From AG1 sp035559775 (GTDB lineage Archaea; Thermoproteota; Thermoprotei_A; Sulfolobales; AG1): a stretch of 16,949 nt of DNA. Numbering within the stretch: position 1 is the stretch's first letter; every line of letters starts with the position of its first letter. The position numbers were made by a program, and so were the translations under genes. Shown here in pieces: positions 1 through 6,736 of the stretch. The notes beneath the pieces are model-generated. The model was not told the origin of the DNA. It saw only the letters and a program-made list of their open reading frames with translations, and did not search any database. The stretch spans positions 1-16,949 of the forward strand of contig DATMAU010000072.1 of assembly GCA_035559775.1 (NCBI GenBank). Direction: 5' to 3'.

Positions 1-445
1 TTAGTCTTTCTGTGTAGCTGATTACGTTCTCTTTTTTGGATTCGTCGTCGTAGTATTTAACCTCGAGGGGTATTTTCCTACCGTATAGATTCACACCGCC
101 ATAAACCTCATTAACCCACTTAACAGCAGCCATTACACCCCGGAAACCGCTTCTACCAGATTCAGCCTGCGCGCCTGAGAGGGCTATTGGAAAGCCGATT
201 ACGATTTTGTTGGGGAGAGACATGGGTTGTGTAGGGGTCTGCGTCTGTGTAAGCGTGGTTGGTGTTGGCATTACTGTCTGGGTAATGGTTCGTGTAACGG
301 TGGCTATACCTGACACAGTAACTGTCTGTATTGCTGGTGCTTGGGCGCCTGGTCTCCCGGCATACATGCCGCCGAAGAATGCTGCTATGGCTACAACAAT
401 AACTATCACAGAGAAAACGGCAATAATTCTAGACAAACCAACCAT
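1..445 (-). CDS. Branched-chain amino acid-type ABC transporter substrate-binding protein, N-terminal part (cut by left edge)
   Basis: Reading leftward from an ATG at 445, 148 codons stay open to the window edge, so the C-terminal two thirds are missing. Residues about 4-28 form a membrane anchor (IIAVFSVIVIVVAIAAFFGG), followed by a Thr/Val/Pro-rich linker to about residue 80 (TVTRTITQTV, TQTQTPTQP). The mature domain then begins KIVIGFPIALSG, followed by a GVMAAVKWVNE helix, the usual start of a Leu/Ile/Val-binding (Peripla_BP_6) fold. The protein should sit on the outer face of the membrane and hand a solute to an ABC importer. A GAGGTGAT ribosome site lies 9 nt before the ATG and there is no in-frame start close upstream. 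The same anchor, linker and fold recur in the binding protein ending at 11634, so the two are paralogues. The exact ligand cannot be told. Confidence 0.85.
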   Translation of the reverse strand, partial: MVGLSRIIAVFSVIVIVVAIAAFFGGMYAGRPGAQAPAIQTVTVSGIATVTRTITQTVMPTPTTLTQTQTPTQPMSLPNKIVIGFPIALSGAQAESGRSGFRGVMAAVKWVNEVYGGVNLYGRKIPLEVKYYDDESKKENVISYTERL

Positions 446-484
446 ACCCTTACCATCACCTCAAAAACACAGTTAAAAACAAGT

Positions 485-492
485 CTTATAAA
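485..492 (-). promoter_or_regulatory. Probable TATA box of the left-edge binding protein
   Basis: On the minus strand this reads TTTATAAG. Its centre is about 43 nt upstream of the ATG at 445, which would place the transcription start just at or before the GAGGTGAT ribosome site. A second A/T-rich box (minus TTTTTAAC at about 471-478) is an alternative. Confidence 0.4.
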
Positions 493-879
493 CTTTAGTT
501 ACTTTACTAGATCAACTAGTATTAACGAGATTAATGGTATAATTAAAAACAAATAGTCATGTTTTAAGTAAGACGTAATTATATTATCATTGATGCAATT
601 ATAATGAACAACTAATAATCCTTATTTTTATTCTGAAACATAAGCATGGCTAAAAAGCCCAGATAAGCGACACAGGCTTCGATAAAGAGGATATAAAAAC
701 TATGAGGCTAAAGAACAACCCACTACCGAAGCCATAGTAATCAATAATAAGTGTCAGCAGAGAATACTCTAATAGCTTAGCCAATAAAGGCTAGAGTCGT
801 TTTTTGTAGCTAATATTTTTGGTATCAATAGATCTTCTCCTTACACCTGTTAAAATATTTGAAACCACCAAGACCAAGC

Positions 880-940
880 ATCATGGCTGTGGGTAGCCGG
901 GCCCTACTAGGCTTCTAAAATAGAAGGCTGTTTCATTTTT
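880..940 (+). ncRNA. Candidate small structured RNA or structured gatD leader
   Basis: A GC-rich island of about 45 nt stands in AT-rich DNA. It can fold as GGCT/AGCC (885-888 with 895-898), then GGGCCC at 899-904, then a hairpin CTTCTA-AAA-TAGAAG (912-917 with 921-926) extended across one mismatch by AG/CT (909-910 with 928-929). A TATA-like box (TAAAATAT, 851-858) is about 26 nt before the predicted 5' end, and a T-rich stretch (931-940) follows the last hairpin. That layout fits an independent short transcript, or the start of a long gatD leader. There is no recognisable tRNA T-arm, and no full C/D-box set was found. Confidence 0.25.
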
Positions 941-1024
941 CATACAATGGTATGTCAGGTGTGATTAGTTAGGGGCATTGTTGAGGAATAATAACTCTCC
1001 AGAAACCATGTTAGTGGTGCTCTT

Positions 1025-2320
1025 ATGGTTATTCCTGAGGATCTTGGTGTGGGTGTTGGTGATATTATTAGGATAAGGAAAAATGGTCTGGTGATCCAGG
1101 GTGTTGTTATGCCGAAGCACGCGTACTCAGCGCCAGATATTCTTGTAGTAAAACTTGAGAGTGGTTATAATATAGGGGTTTCGATAGATAGCAATACATC
1201 TATAGAGATTATTGGTAAGAAGCCTATTGAGCAGGTAGGTGTCGAGCAGTCTAGAAGTGTTGTGGGCGTAGGCCCTATGGTTAAGGTTATTGGGACAGGG
1301 GGTACGATAGCTTCTAAGGTTGAGTACGAGACAGGGGCTGTTAGACCGGCAATGACGTCTGAAGAGCTGTTGGAAATAATACCAGAGGCTGGGGAGATAG
1401 CTAGACTTGATGTTGAGATCCTAATGAGCATCCTCTCAGAGAACATGGAGCCTGAGTATTGGGAAAGGATTGCTGAAAGCGTATATAGGGCTATGATTTC
1501 GGGCTATGAGGGTGTTGTGATCACGCATGGTACTGATACGATGAGTTTCACCTCAGCTGCGATAGCCTTTGCGATCCAGAACATGCCTGTTCCGGCAGTC
1601 TTTGTAGGATCTCAGAGGAGTAGTGATAGGCCGAGCACGGATGCTGCAACAAACTTTATAGGGGCGCTTCTAGCAGCTGCTAAAGCCCCCTTTGCAGAAT
1701 CTGTTGTAGCTATGCATAGTGATACCTCAGATCTCGAGATAGCGATCCATAGGGGGACTAGGGTTAGGAAGATGCATACATCGCGTAGAGACGCGTTCCA
1801 ATCGATAAATGCCCAGCCAATAGCCATGATCGATCCTTACAAGAGGGAGATAAGGGTCGTGGGCAGCGATTATAGACCTAGAGGAAGGGGAGAACCGATC
1901 CTCTATAACGGTTTTGAGAAAAAAGTAGCGCTAATCTATAGCTACCCAGGCATAGAGGCCGAGCTAATAGACATCATGGTCGATAAAGGCTATAGGGGGA
2001 TAGTGATAGCAGGAACAGGGTTTGGTCATGTACCCGAAAAGCTCGTTCCCTCATTAAAGAGGGCGATAGAAAACGGCATCCCAGTGGCAATAACATCTCA
2101 AACGCTCTATGGCAGAGTAAACCTAGCCGTATATAGCACGGGAAGGGAGATGCTTAGAGCAGGAGTGATACCCTGCGAAGATATGCTCCCAGAGGTGGCT
2201 TATGTAAAGCTGTCATGGATCCTCAGAAGGGCAAGGGATATGGGTGAGATTAGAAAACTGATGCTCACAAACATGGCTGGCGAAATAAGCCTGAGGCACA
2301 CGAAAAGCCTTTACCGCTAA
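1025..2320 (+). CDS. gatD: Glutamyl-tRNA(Gln) amidotransferase subunit D
   Basis: GatD is the asparaginase-like subunit of the archaea-specific GatDE complex. It releases ammonia from Asn or Gln, and GatE uses it to convert Glu-tRNA(Gln) into Gln-tRNA(Gln) in the cytoplasm. The 431-residue product has the family length. Residues about 8-78 form the small N-terminal barrel domain and about 85-415 the type I/II asparaginase domain. The catalytic set is visible: TGGTIAS with the nucleophile Thr94, HGTDT with Thr170 and Asp171, and Lys249 in the VRKMHTSRRDAF segment. The spacing matches the Thr/Thr/Asp/Lys set known for archaeal GatD. A GTGGTG ribosome site ends 5 nt before the ATG. GatE is not in the window, so the partner is encoded elsewhere, as is usual in many archaea. 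The gene stands alone, with about 290 bp to the next gene. Confidence 0.96.
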   Translation: MVIPEDLGVGVGDIIRIRKNGLVIQGVVMPKHAYSAPDILVVKLESGYNIGVSIDSNTSIEIIGKKPIEQVGVEQSRSVVGVGPMVKVIGTGGTIASKVEYETGAVRPAMTSEELLEIIPEAGEIARLDVEILMSILSENMEPEYWERIAESVYRAMISGYEGVVITHGTDTMSFTSAAIAFAIQNMPVPAVFVGSQRSSDRPSTDAATNFIGALLAAAKAPFAESVVAMHSDTSDLEIAIHRGTRVRKMHTSRRDAFQSINAQPIAMIDPYKREIRVVGSDYRPRGRGEPILYNGFEKKVALIYSYPGIEAELIDIMVDKGYRGIVIAGTGFGHVPEKLVPSLKRAIENGIPVAITSQTLYGRVNLAVYSTGREMLRAGVIPCEDMLPEVAYVKLSWILRRARDMGEIRKLMLTNMAGEISLRHTKSLYR

Positions 2321-2579
2321 CTCAACGAACCCTGAACATAGAGTCGTTCTAATAAGTGCTTGCTCTCTAAAACTTTGGTTATACTATATTCCGCGTATAG
2401 GGACTTTCGGAAAAAGGAGTGATGTTCTTTGCTTTTGTTGCTTTTACATGCATTCCACATTAAAGCCGCTTTCCATTACTTGGCATATCTTCGAGGGCAG
2501 CTTTGTTTTATGAACTTCAATGCAGCTTTGGGACAGCTGGCTATAGTGCTTCCTATGCTCTGTGTTCTCTCTTGTGATA
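2321..2579. other. Intergenic region downstream of gatD
   Basis: No gene is supported here. A short open frame can be read on the minus strand across the start of the next gene, but it lacks a ribosome site and has no recognisable domain. T-rich runs (TTTGCTTTTGTTGCTTTT near 2428-2446) could serve as an archaeal intrinsic terminator for gatD. Confidence 0.4.
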
Positions 2580-2591
2580 AGCTTATAAGCT
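2580..2591 (+). promoter_or_regulatory. Palindromic TATA promoter of the phosphonate-type ABC operon
   Basis: The 12-bp perfect palindrome AGCTTATAAGCT contains the box TTATAAG. Its centre is about 26 nt before 2612, which would give a leader of only 8-10 nt to the ATG at 2621. A regulator binding the palindrome would block TBP directly, so it may double as an operator; that part is inference. Confidence 0.5.
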
Positions 2592-2620
2592 GATAGTTAC
2601 AAATAAATGTGGGTGTAAAT

Positions 2621-3574
2621 ATGAAAACTTTAAGGAGCACCCGGAATCTAGTGATCATCGCTTCTGTGATCCTTGTAATAGTCGCTATAGGCGCTGGCTA
2701 TATCTATCTGTCAAAACCTCCCAGCTCTTCTGGAATGGAGAAAATAGTGGTTGTTGTGAACCCAATACCGAGGGAGAGAGTTGAGGCCGAGGCTAAGGAG
2801 CTAGAGTCTTTCCTAGAATCCAGATTAGGGCTTGACGTAGAGCTATACTTTCCTACAAGCGTTGCAGCTATAGTGGAGTCTCTGAGATTCGGTCATGCCC
2901 AGTTAGCGCTTGGCGTAGGATCCCTTCCAGCGGCTCTAGCTCTCTATGTAGCTGATGTAGAGATGCTCTTGGTAGAGGTTAGAGATGTGGTGATAGGTAA
3001 TGAGAGCAGGGCAGCCCCTTACTATTACTCTTACTGGATAGTTGCTAAGGATTCGCCATATAGAGGTCTAGAGGATCTGAGGGGTAAGAGGGCCTGTTTC
3101 CCCAACGAGCTGTCAACCTCAGGCTATATATTTCCGATGCATAGACTGGTACAGCTGGGCTATATAAAGCCGCCAGCCGATCCTAAGCAGTTCTTCGGCG
3201 AGGTTGTGTTTGCAGGAGGCTATGCCCAGTGCTGGGAGGCTCTTAAGAGGGGCCATGTGGATGTAACCATAATGGCTGGAGATGTCCCGGTCAGCCTCTA
3301 TTGGGAGGCTATGAATAACAGCAGGGTTCTTGAGCAGCAAGGGCCTGTCCCTGCACACGTTGTATTGGTGTCGAAGAGTGTTCCAAAAGATCTTAGGGAT
3401 AGGATTAAGAGCGCTCTTCTGGAACTCAATAACAAACCGGATCTAATGAGGAAGTTTGTCTCAGCGATCTTCGTTAGGTTTGAAGAGAAGGGTGTGGAGG
3501 AGCATCTCAAACCCCTGATGGATGCTCTGGAAGCCACGGGCCTTAAGGATAGGTATCTCAGAGCCGGTAGCTGA
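2621..3574 (+). CDS. PhnD-family ABC transporter substrate-binding protein (phosphonate/phosphite/phosphate type)
   Basis: This extracytoplasmic binding protein should deliver an oxyanion or phosphonate to the importer encoded by the next two genes. The 317-residue product has one N-terminal anchor (residues about 9-30, LVIIASVILVIVAIGAGYIY) and no lipobox Cys. The PhnD-type domain runs from about residue 41 to 310. Family hallmarks seen are the DLRGK motif near 153-157, the ligand-loop STSGY near 165-169, FAGGY near 197-201, and HVDV near 212-215 with the Asp expected to contact ligand. Two cysteines (about C159 and C204) lie in the mature domain and could pair. The ATG at 2621 is preferred over the in-frame GTG at 2609 because the TATA box predicts a transcription start near 2612. 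The stop is 12 nt before the ATPase start. The substrate is not proven: phosphonate, phosphite and phosphate are all possible. Confidence 0.85.
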   Translation: MKTLRSTRNLVIIASVILVIVAIGAGYIYLSKPPSSSGMEKIVVVVNPIPRERVEAEAKELESFLESRLGLDVELYFPTSVAAIVESLRFGHAQLALGVGSLPAALALYVADVEMLLVEVRDVVIGNESRAAPYYYSYWIVAKDSPYRGLEDLRGKRACFPNELSTSGYIFPMHRLVQLGYIKPPADPKQFFGEVVFAGGYAQCWEALKRGHVDVTIMAGDVPVSLYWEAMNNSRVLEQQGPVPAHVVLVSKSVPKDLRDRIKSALLELNNKPDLMRKFVSAIFVRFEEKGVEEHLKPLMDALEATGLKDRYLRAGS

Positions 3575-3586
3575 TAGGTGTTATTA

Positions 3587-4279
3587 TTGCCAGAACTATC
3601 TACCGATTATGCTGTAGAGCTCAAGGACGTGTTCTTCGGCTATGGCTCTACTAGGATCCTTAGTGGGGTTAATCTCAAGGTAGGCTATGGAGAGGCTGTG
3701 GCGATAATGGGTAAGAGTGGGGCTGGGAAGACAACACTACTCAAGATCATAGCGGGGCTTCTAAAACCCGAGAGAGGCCATGTGAGAGTGCTCGGCTGTA
3801 TCACACACACAGATTGTTTTAATAGTCTTAGGGGGAGGATAGCATATATACCCCAGAATCTAGGGCTGGTTGAAGGTGAGTCGGCCCTCTATAACGTTTT
3901 ACTAGCTAAGGCGCCTAGCAAGCCCCTAAGATTCATGGCAGGTCTGTGGGGTAGAGATGATCTTGGCGAAGCCTTCGAGGCCTTGAAAATGGTTGGGCTT
4001 GATGGCAAGGCGAGGAGTAGGGTTGATAGGCTTAGTGGGGGTGAGAGGCAGAGGGTAGCCATAGCCAGGGCTATTCTTCAGAGGGCTGAGGTCCTGCTTG
4101 CTGACGAGCCGGTATCTAGCCTAGATCTAGATACTGCTGAAGATATAGTGAGGTTCATGGCGGGTCTTAAATCCAAGGGCCTCACGATAATTGCTGTGAT
4201 GCATGATAAGTGGCTTACCTCGAAATACTTTGACAAAATATATCTCCTAGACGGCGGCGTCTTGAGGGAGGCGGTTTGA
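3587..4279 (+). CDS. PhnC-like ABC transporter ATPase
   Basis: This is the cytoplasmic ATP-hydrolysing subunit that powers the importer. All ABC motifs are present: Walker A GKSGAGKT (about residues 42-49), Q-loop Q90, signature LSGGERQ (149-155), Walker B VLLADE (169-174), the SLD D-loop and switch His206. The length of 230 aa is normal. A TTG at 3587 is the preferred start because AGGTG sits 6 nt before it; a GTG at 3578 is in frame, but it would overlap that ribosome site. The end overlaps the permease start by 4 nt (TTGA), which indicates translational coupling. The gene lies in the order binding protein, ATPase, permease, as in phosphonate/phosphite transporters. Confidence 0.9.
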   Translation: MPELSTDYAVELKDVFFGYGSTRILSGVNLKVGYGEAVAIMGKSGAGKTTLLKIIAGLLKPERGHVRVLGCITHTDCFNSLRGRIAYIPQNLGLVEGESALYNVLLAKAPSKPLRFMAGLWGRDDLGEAFEALKMVGLDGKARSRVDRLSGGERQRVAIARAILQRAEVLLADEPVSSLDLDTAEDIVRFMAGLKSKGLTIIAVMHDKWLTSKYFDKIYLLDGGVLREAV

Positions 4280-5004
4280 GACTCATCTTGATCATGTTCA
4301 TAGTAACCCTGATCTTATCATACCCCTTAGGTCTCGTGGATGTCGGTGTATGGGCTAAAATGGGGATAAATATTGCTAAGTTTGTGCCTGAGCTCGGTGT
4401 GAGGTGGGATCTTGTCGGCGACGCGTTGATAGCGTCTTATGAAACACTGATCATATCACTGCTAGGCGTTTCCGGCGGGACATTGATAGCATATATACTA
4501 GCACCTCTTGCAAGCCCATTGATAGTCCCGTCTAGGGTGGCGTTGGTTGGTAGAATGACGGCTAATGCTATAAGGACTGTGCCAGCAATACTGTGGGCTA
4601 TACTTTTCGTTATACTCGTGGGGCCTGGCCCTAGGGCTGGGGCGCTTGCCCTGATTATATATACGTCTGGGTATTTGGCAAAGTTTTTCTACGAATCGTT
4701 AGAGGCGATTGGCAGAGAGCATTACGACTCACTAAGGGTTATCGGGTTAAGGGGGCTGCCTCTGGCATTTGCGCTCTACTCCCATGCCAAGAGATATATT
4801 ATTAGCAATGTCCTGTTCATGCTGGAATATAACGTAAGGACCGCGACCATATTGGGCTTCGTGGGTGCAGGAGGTATTGGGTATTATATCATGAACTACC
4901 TGAGCATGCTAAACTACCAAGCCACAATAACATTCGTGATATTCACTCTATTATTAGTAATAGCAATAGATCTTGTTAGCTATGTTGCTAGATTACGTGT
5001 ATAG
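4276..5004 (+). CDS. PhnE-like ABC transporter permease
   Basis: This is the membrane channel subunit of the importer, probably working as a dimer. The 242-residue product has about six hydrophobic segments (about 1-20, 52-82, 101-117, 120-137, 170-200 and 213-240). The EAA loop that docks on the ATPase is clear (EAIGREHYDSLRVIGLRG, residues 143-160). The segment GFVGAGGIGYY after it is typical of PhnE/MetI-type permeases. Translation starts at a TTG overlapping the ATPase stop codon, with GGGAGG 4 nt upstream. This completes a self-contained importer with no catabolic phosphonate gene beside it, so the imported compound cannot be read from context. Confidence 0.9.
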   Translation: MRLILIMFIVTLILSYPLGLVDVGVWAKMGINIAKFVPELGVRWDLVGDALIASYETLIISLLGVSGGTLIAYILAPLASPLIVPSRVALVGRMTANAIRTVPAILWAILFVILVGPGPRAGALALIIYTSGYLAKFFYESLEAIGREHYDSLRVIGLRGLPLAFALYSHAKRYIISNVLFMLEYNVRTATILGFVGAGGIGYYIMNYLSMLNYQATITFVIFTLLLVIAIDLVSYVARLRV

Positions 5005-5296
5005 GAATCAGCACCAATAACCTGACTTAACACGGGTTTCCATGGCACTTATAGCACATGCTATGGTTTCTTCATCATAATAGAGATCTTTAGGCCAAAG
5101 AGACAGACCCTACTATCCCTTATGTCCTTCGAAGCTCTCTACCTTTCTCTTATATTCAGGGGCTTCGATCTCGCATGTAGGAGGCTTGTGATCTCTATGG
5201 ATCCATAGACTAACTATAGGGCTCATTGTTGTGGGGGGGGGGACCTTGATATCCTGGTTATTTTTTAACCCGCATGCCTGGGTCTAATATCAAATC
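5005..5296. other. Intergenic region with a 10-G tract and a weak open frame
   Basis: A plus-strand frame stays open from about 5027 to a TAG near 5210 with a protein-like stretch (for example FEALYLSLIFRGFDLACRRL), but it has no good start codon or ribosome site, so I do not call a gene; a decayed remnant is possible. A run of ten G residues lies at 5233-5242. Nothing else is recognisable up to the promoter of the next gene. Confidence 0.4.
5256..5270 (+). terminator. Possible terminator after the ABC importer operon
   Basis: GGTTA and TAACC can pair around a TTTTT loop, and the centre forms a run of six T on the plus strand. It lies between the importer operon and the separately promoted DUF411 gene. 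Archaeal termination needs T-runs more than stems, so this is plausible but weak. Confidence 0.3.
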
Positions 5297-5306
5297 CTTA
5301 TAAACG
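5297..5306 (+). promoter_or_regulatory. TATA box of the DUF411 gene
   Basis: CTTATAAACG is preceded by an A-rich BRE-like CAAATC. Its centre is about 30 nt before the ATG at 5332, predicting a nearly leaderless mRNA. Confidence 0.5.
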
Positions 5307-5331
5307 CTCATGAAACCAGAAATAGTGGGCC

Positions 5332-5805
5332 ATGGCAATGCGCTGGATTGTAATAGTTGCGATCATGCTACCAATTGTGATCATAACTTCACTATACACT
5401 ATATCATTACTTAAAGGGCCTGAGCTAAGGTTAGAGGGTGTTAATGCTGTGATCCTTAAGGATCCTTCGTGTACGTGTTGCGAGGAATACGCTAAATATC
5501 TTAAAGGACTAGGAGCTCGTGTTACCGTGAACATGGTGCATGATATAGGGTCTAAGCTGGAAGAGCTCAGAGTCCCTGAGAGCCTCTGGTCATGCCATAT
5601 AGCAATAGTAGAGGGATACATAGTTGTTGGCCACACACCCGCTGAGGCTATAGAGAAGCTATTGGACGAAAAACCCCCTATTAAAGGCATCAGCCTTCCA
5701 GGCATGCCACCAGGGTCGCCAGGCATGCCTGGGCAGAAGAAAGAGCTGTTTACCATATATAGTTTTAATGGTGAGGATGGGGTTAATATATACATGGTAA
5801 TCTAG
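5332..5805 (+). CDS. DUF411 family cysteine-rich, probably metal-binding, membrane-anchored protein
   Basis: The 157-residue product has one N-terminal hydrophobic helix (about 5-27, IVIVAIMLPIVIITSLYTISL) and then a DUF411 domain on the outer face of the membrane. The family pattern is complete: a KDPSCTCCEEY motif with C47, C49 and C50; a CH pair (C88-H89) in WSCHIAIVEGY; GHTPAEAIEKLL with H101; and the C-terminal LPGMPPGSPGMPG with two Met. DUF411 proteins are often found near copper or other metal-handling genes and are thought to bind metal through these Cys, His and Met residues; direct function is not established. Here the first motif is CTCC rather than the common CGCC. It is a single-gene unit with its own TATA box, and there is no copper ATPase or oxidase in the window. 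Confidence 0.85.
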   Translation: MAMRWIVIVAIMLPIVIITSLYTISLLKGPELRLEGVNAVILKDPSCTCCEEYAKYLKGLGARVTVNMVHDIGSKLEELRVPESLWSCHIAIVEGYIVVGHTPAEAIEKLLDEKPPIKGISLPGMPPGSPGMPGQKKELFTIYSFNGEDGVNIYMVI

Positions 5806-5928
5806 TTTTGGTAGTAATACTCTAATACTCTATTATCCCTCTTACCATGATATGTTCTGAGGAGTTTTATGAGATGGCCGCCAGAGTTGACACAGGATTA
5901 TAAATGCTCTTCAATAATAGTAGGCTAG

Positions 5929-5940
5929 CATATTTATATT
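5929..5940 (+). promoter_or_regulatory. Probable TATA box of the aldolase gene
   Basis: CATATTTATATT lies about 25 nt before the strong GGAGGT ribosome site (5962-5967) and about 37 nt before the ATG. A second candidate (GATTATAAATG, about 5897-5907) lies farther upstream. Confidence 0.4.
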
Positions 5941-5971
5941 ATTAAGATGCGTATCATACCCGGAGGTTATA

Positions 5972-6736
5972 ATGAACAAGATTGTTGAGAAGGCGTCTAG
6001 GGGGGAGGTGGTGTTTGGGACGTGGATAACGATAAACAGTCCTGAGGTGTCTGAAGCTATCTCAACACTACCGCTTGATTGGGTTGTGGTCGATATGGAG
6101 CACGCGCCCCTCGATATATATGATGTCGAGCTGATCCTCATGGGGTTAAAAGGAAGCGGTGTGACTGGGATTGTTAGGGTTCCATGGAACGATCCGGTGC
6201 ATATAAAGAGGGTTCTCGACATAGGGGCCCAAGGGGTTCTGGTTCCATGGGTGAGCACGTATGAAGAGGCCCTTGCGGTTGAGAGGTCTGTTCTCTATCC
6301 TCCCCACGGTATAAGGGGTGTTGGTCCTAGGAGAGCAACAATGTATGGATCTATGCCCTCTGTTGAGTATTATAAAAAATATCTAGAAGATCTTGTGGTT
6401 CTGGCTCAGATAGAGACCGCAAAGGCTGTCGAGAACCTTGAAAAGATACTTGAGGTGAAAACCATCACAGGGATATTTGTCGGTCCAAGCGATCTATCAG
6501 CATCGCTCGGGGTTTTCGGGGAGAGGAATAGCCCAGTATTATTGGGCTCTCTGGAAAAGATATCAAGGATAGCTAGGGGGAAGAAGCCTCTCATAGGTAT
6601 AATGGCATACTCACCAGAGGAAGCTATTAGGGCTATAAAGATGGGTTATAACATGATAACCCTATCATCAGACATGGCTAACATGTTGCGAGGGCTCAGA
6701 TCATTTCTTCAAGATATACTCTCAGCCCTACGATAG
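5972..6736 (+). CDS. HpcH/HpaI-family class II (metal-dependent) aldolase
   Basis: Enzymes of this family cleave or form C-C bonds between pyruvate and an aldehyde, for example 2-keto-3-deoxy-glucarate or 4-hydroxy-2-oxo acids, as soluble cytoplasmic (beta/alpha)8 barrels. The 254 residues match the usual length. The active-site set is in place: His44 in DMEHAP, Arg69 in VRVPWN, Glu148 in QIET (metal), and Asp174 in GPSDLSASLG (metal). Each is shifted by exactly one residue from His45, Arg70, Glu149 and Asp175 of E. coli HpaI. The conserved GAQGVLVPW and PPHGIRGVG loops are also present. GGAGGT is 4 nt before the ATG. The gene is isolated, so its physiological substrate (a sugar-acid or aromatic-degradation intermediate) cannot be assigned. 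Confidence 0.93.
   Translation: MNKIVEKASRGEVVFGTWITINSPEVSEAISTLPLDWVVVDMEHAPLDIYDVELILMGLKGSGVTGIVRVPWNDPVHIKRVLDIGAQGVLVPWVSTYEEALAVERSVLYPPHGIRGVGPRRATMYGSMPSVEYYKKYLEDLVVLAQIETAKAVENLEKILEVKTITGIFVGPSDLSASLGVFGERNSPVLLGSLEKISRIARGKKPLIGIMAYSPEEAIRAIKMGYNMITLSSDMANMLRGLRSFLQDILSALR

Larger units (their letters stand above)
446..1024. other. Long AT-rich intergenic region between divergent genes
   Basis: No credible protein is seen on either strand; all frames are broken by frequent stops. The left end holds the promoter of the minus-strand binding protein and the right end must hold the gatD promoter, though no strong TATA box stands at the expected 25-40 nt from the gatD start. A short hairpin (TAGCC, loop AATAAA, GGCTA) lies near 778-793. 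The only GC-rich part is at about 884-929, listed separately as a candidate structured RNA. Confidence 0.6.

Noticed and set aside
207..476. A plus-strand open frame rich in Val/Gly/Thr
   Set aside because: It is the complement of the Thr/Val linker and membrane anchor of the left-edge binding protein.
590..640. Possible C/D-box guide RNA (TGATG ... CTGA)
   Set aside because: The C box does not match the consensus and no convincing C'/D' pair lies between the boxes.
884..940. A tRNA-like pattern (GGGTAGCCGGG followed by an anticodon-like hairpin)
   Set aside because: The hairpin loop has 3-5 nt instead of 7, there is no T-arm with a GTTCNA-type loop, and no acceptor stem pairs.
2476..2658. 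A minus-strand open frame overlapping the start of the PhnD-like gene
   Set aside because: No ribosome site, no recognisable domain, and it runs through the promoter of the importer operon.
5298..5795. A long open frame antisense to the DUF411 gene
   Set aside because: The plus strand encodes a complete DUF411 domain with all family residues; the antisense product has no domain and no ribosome site.
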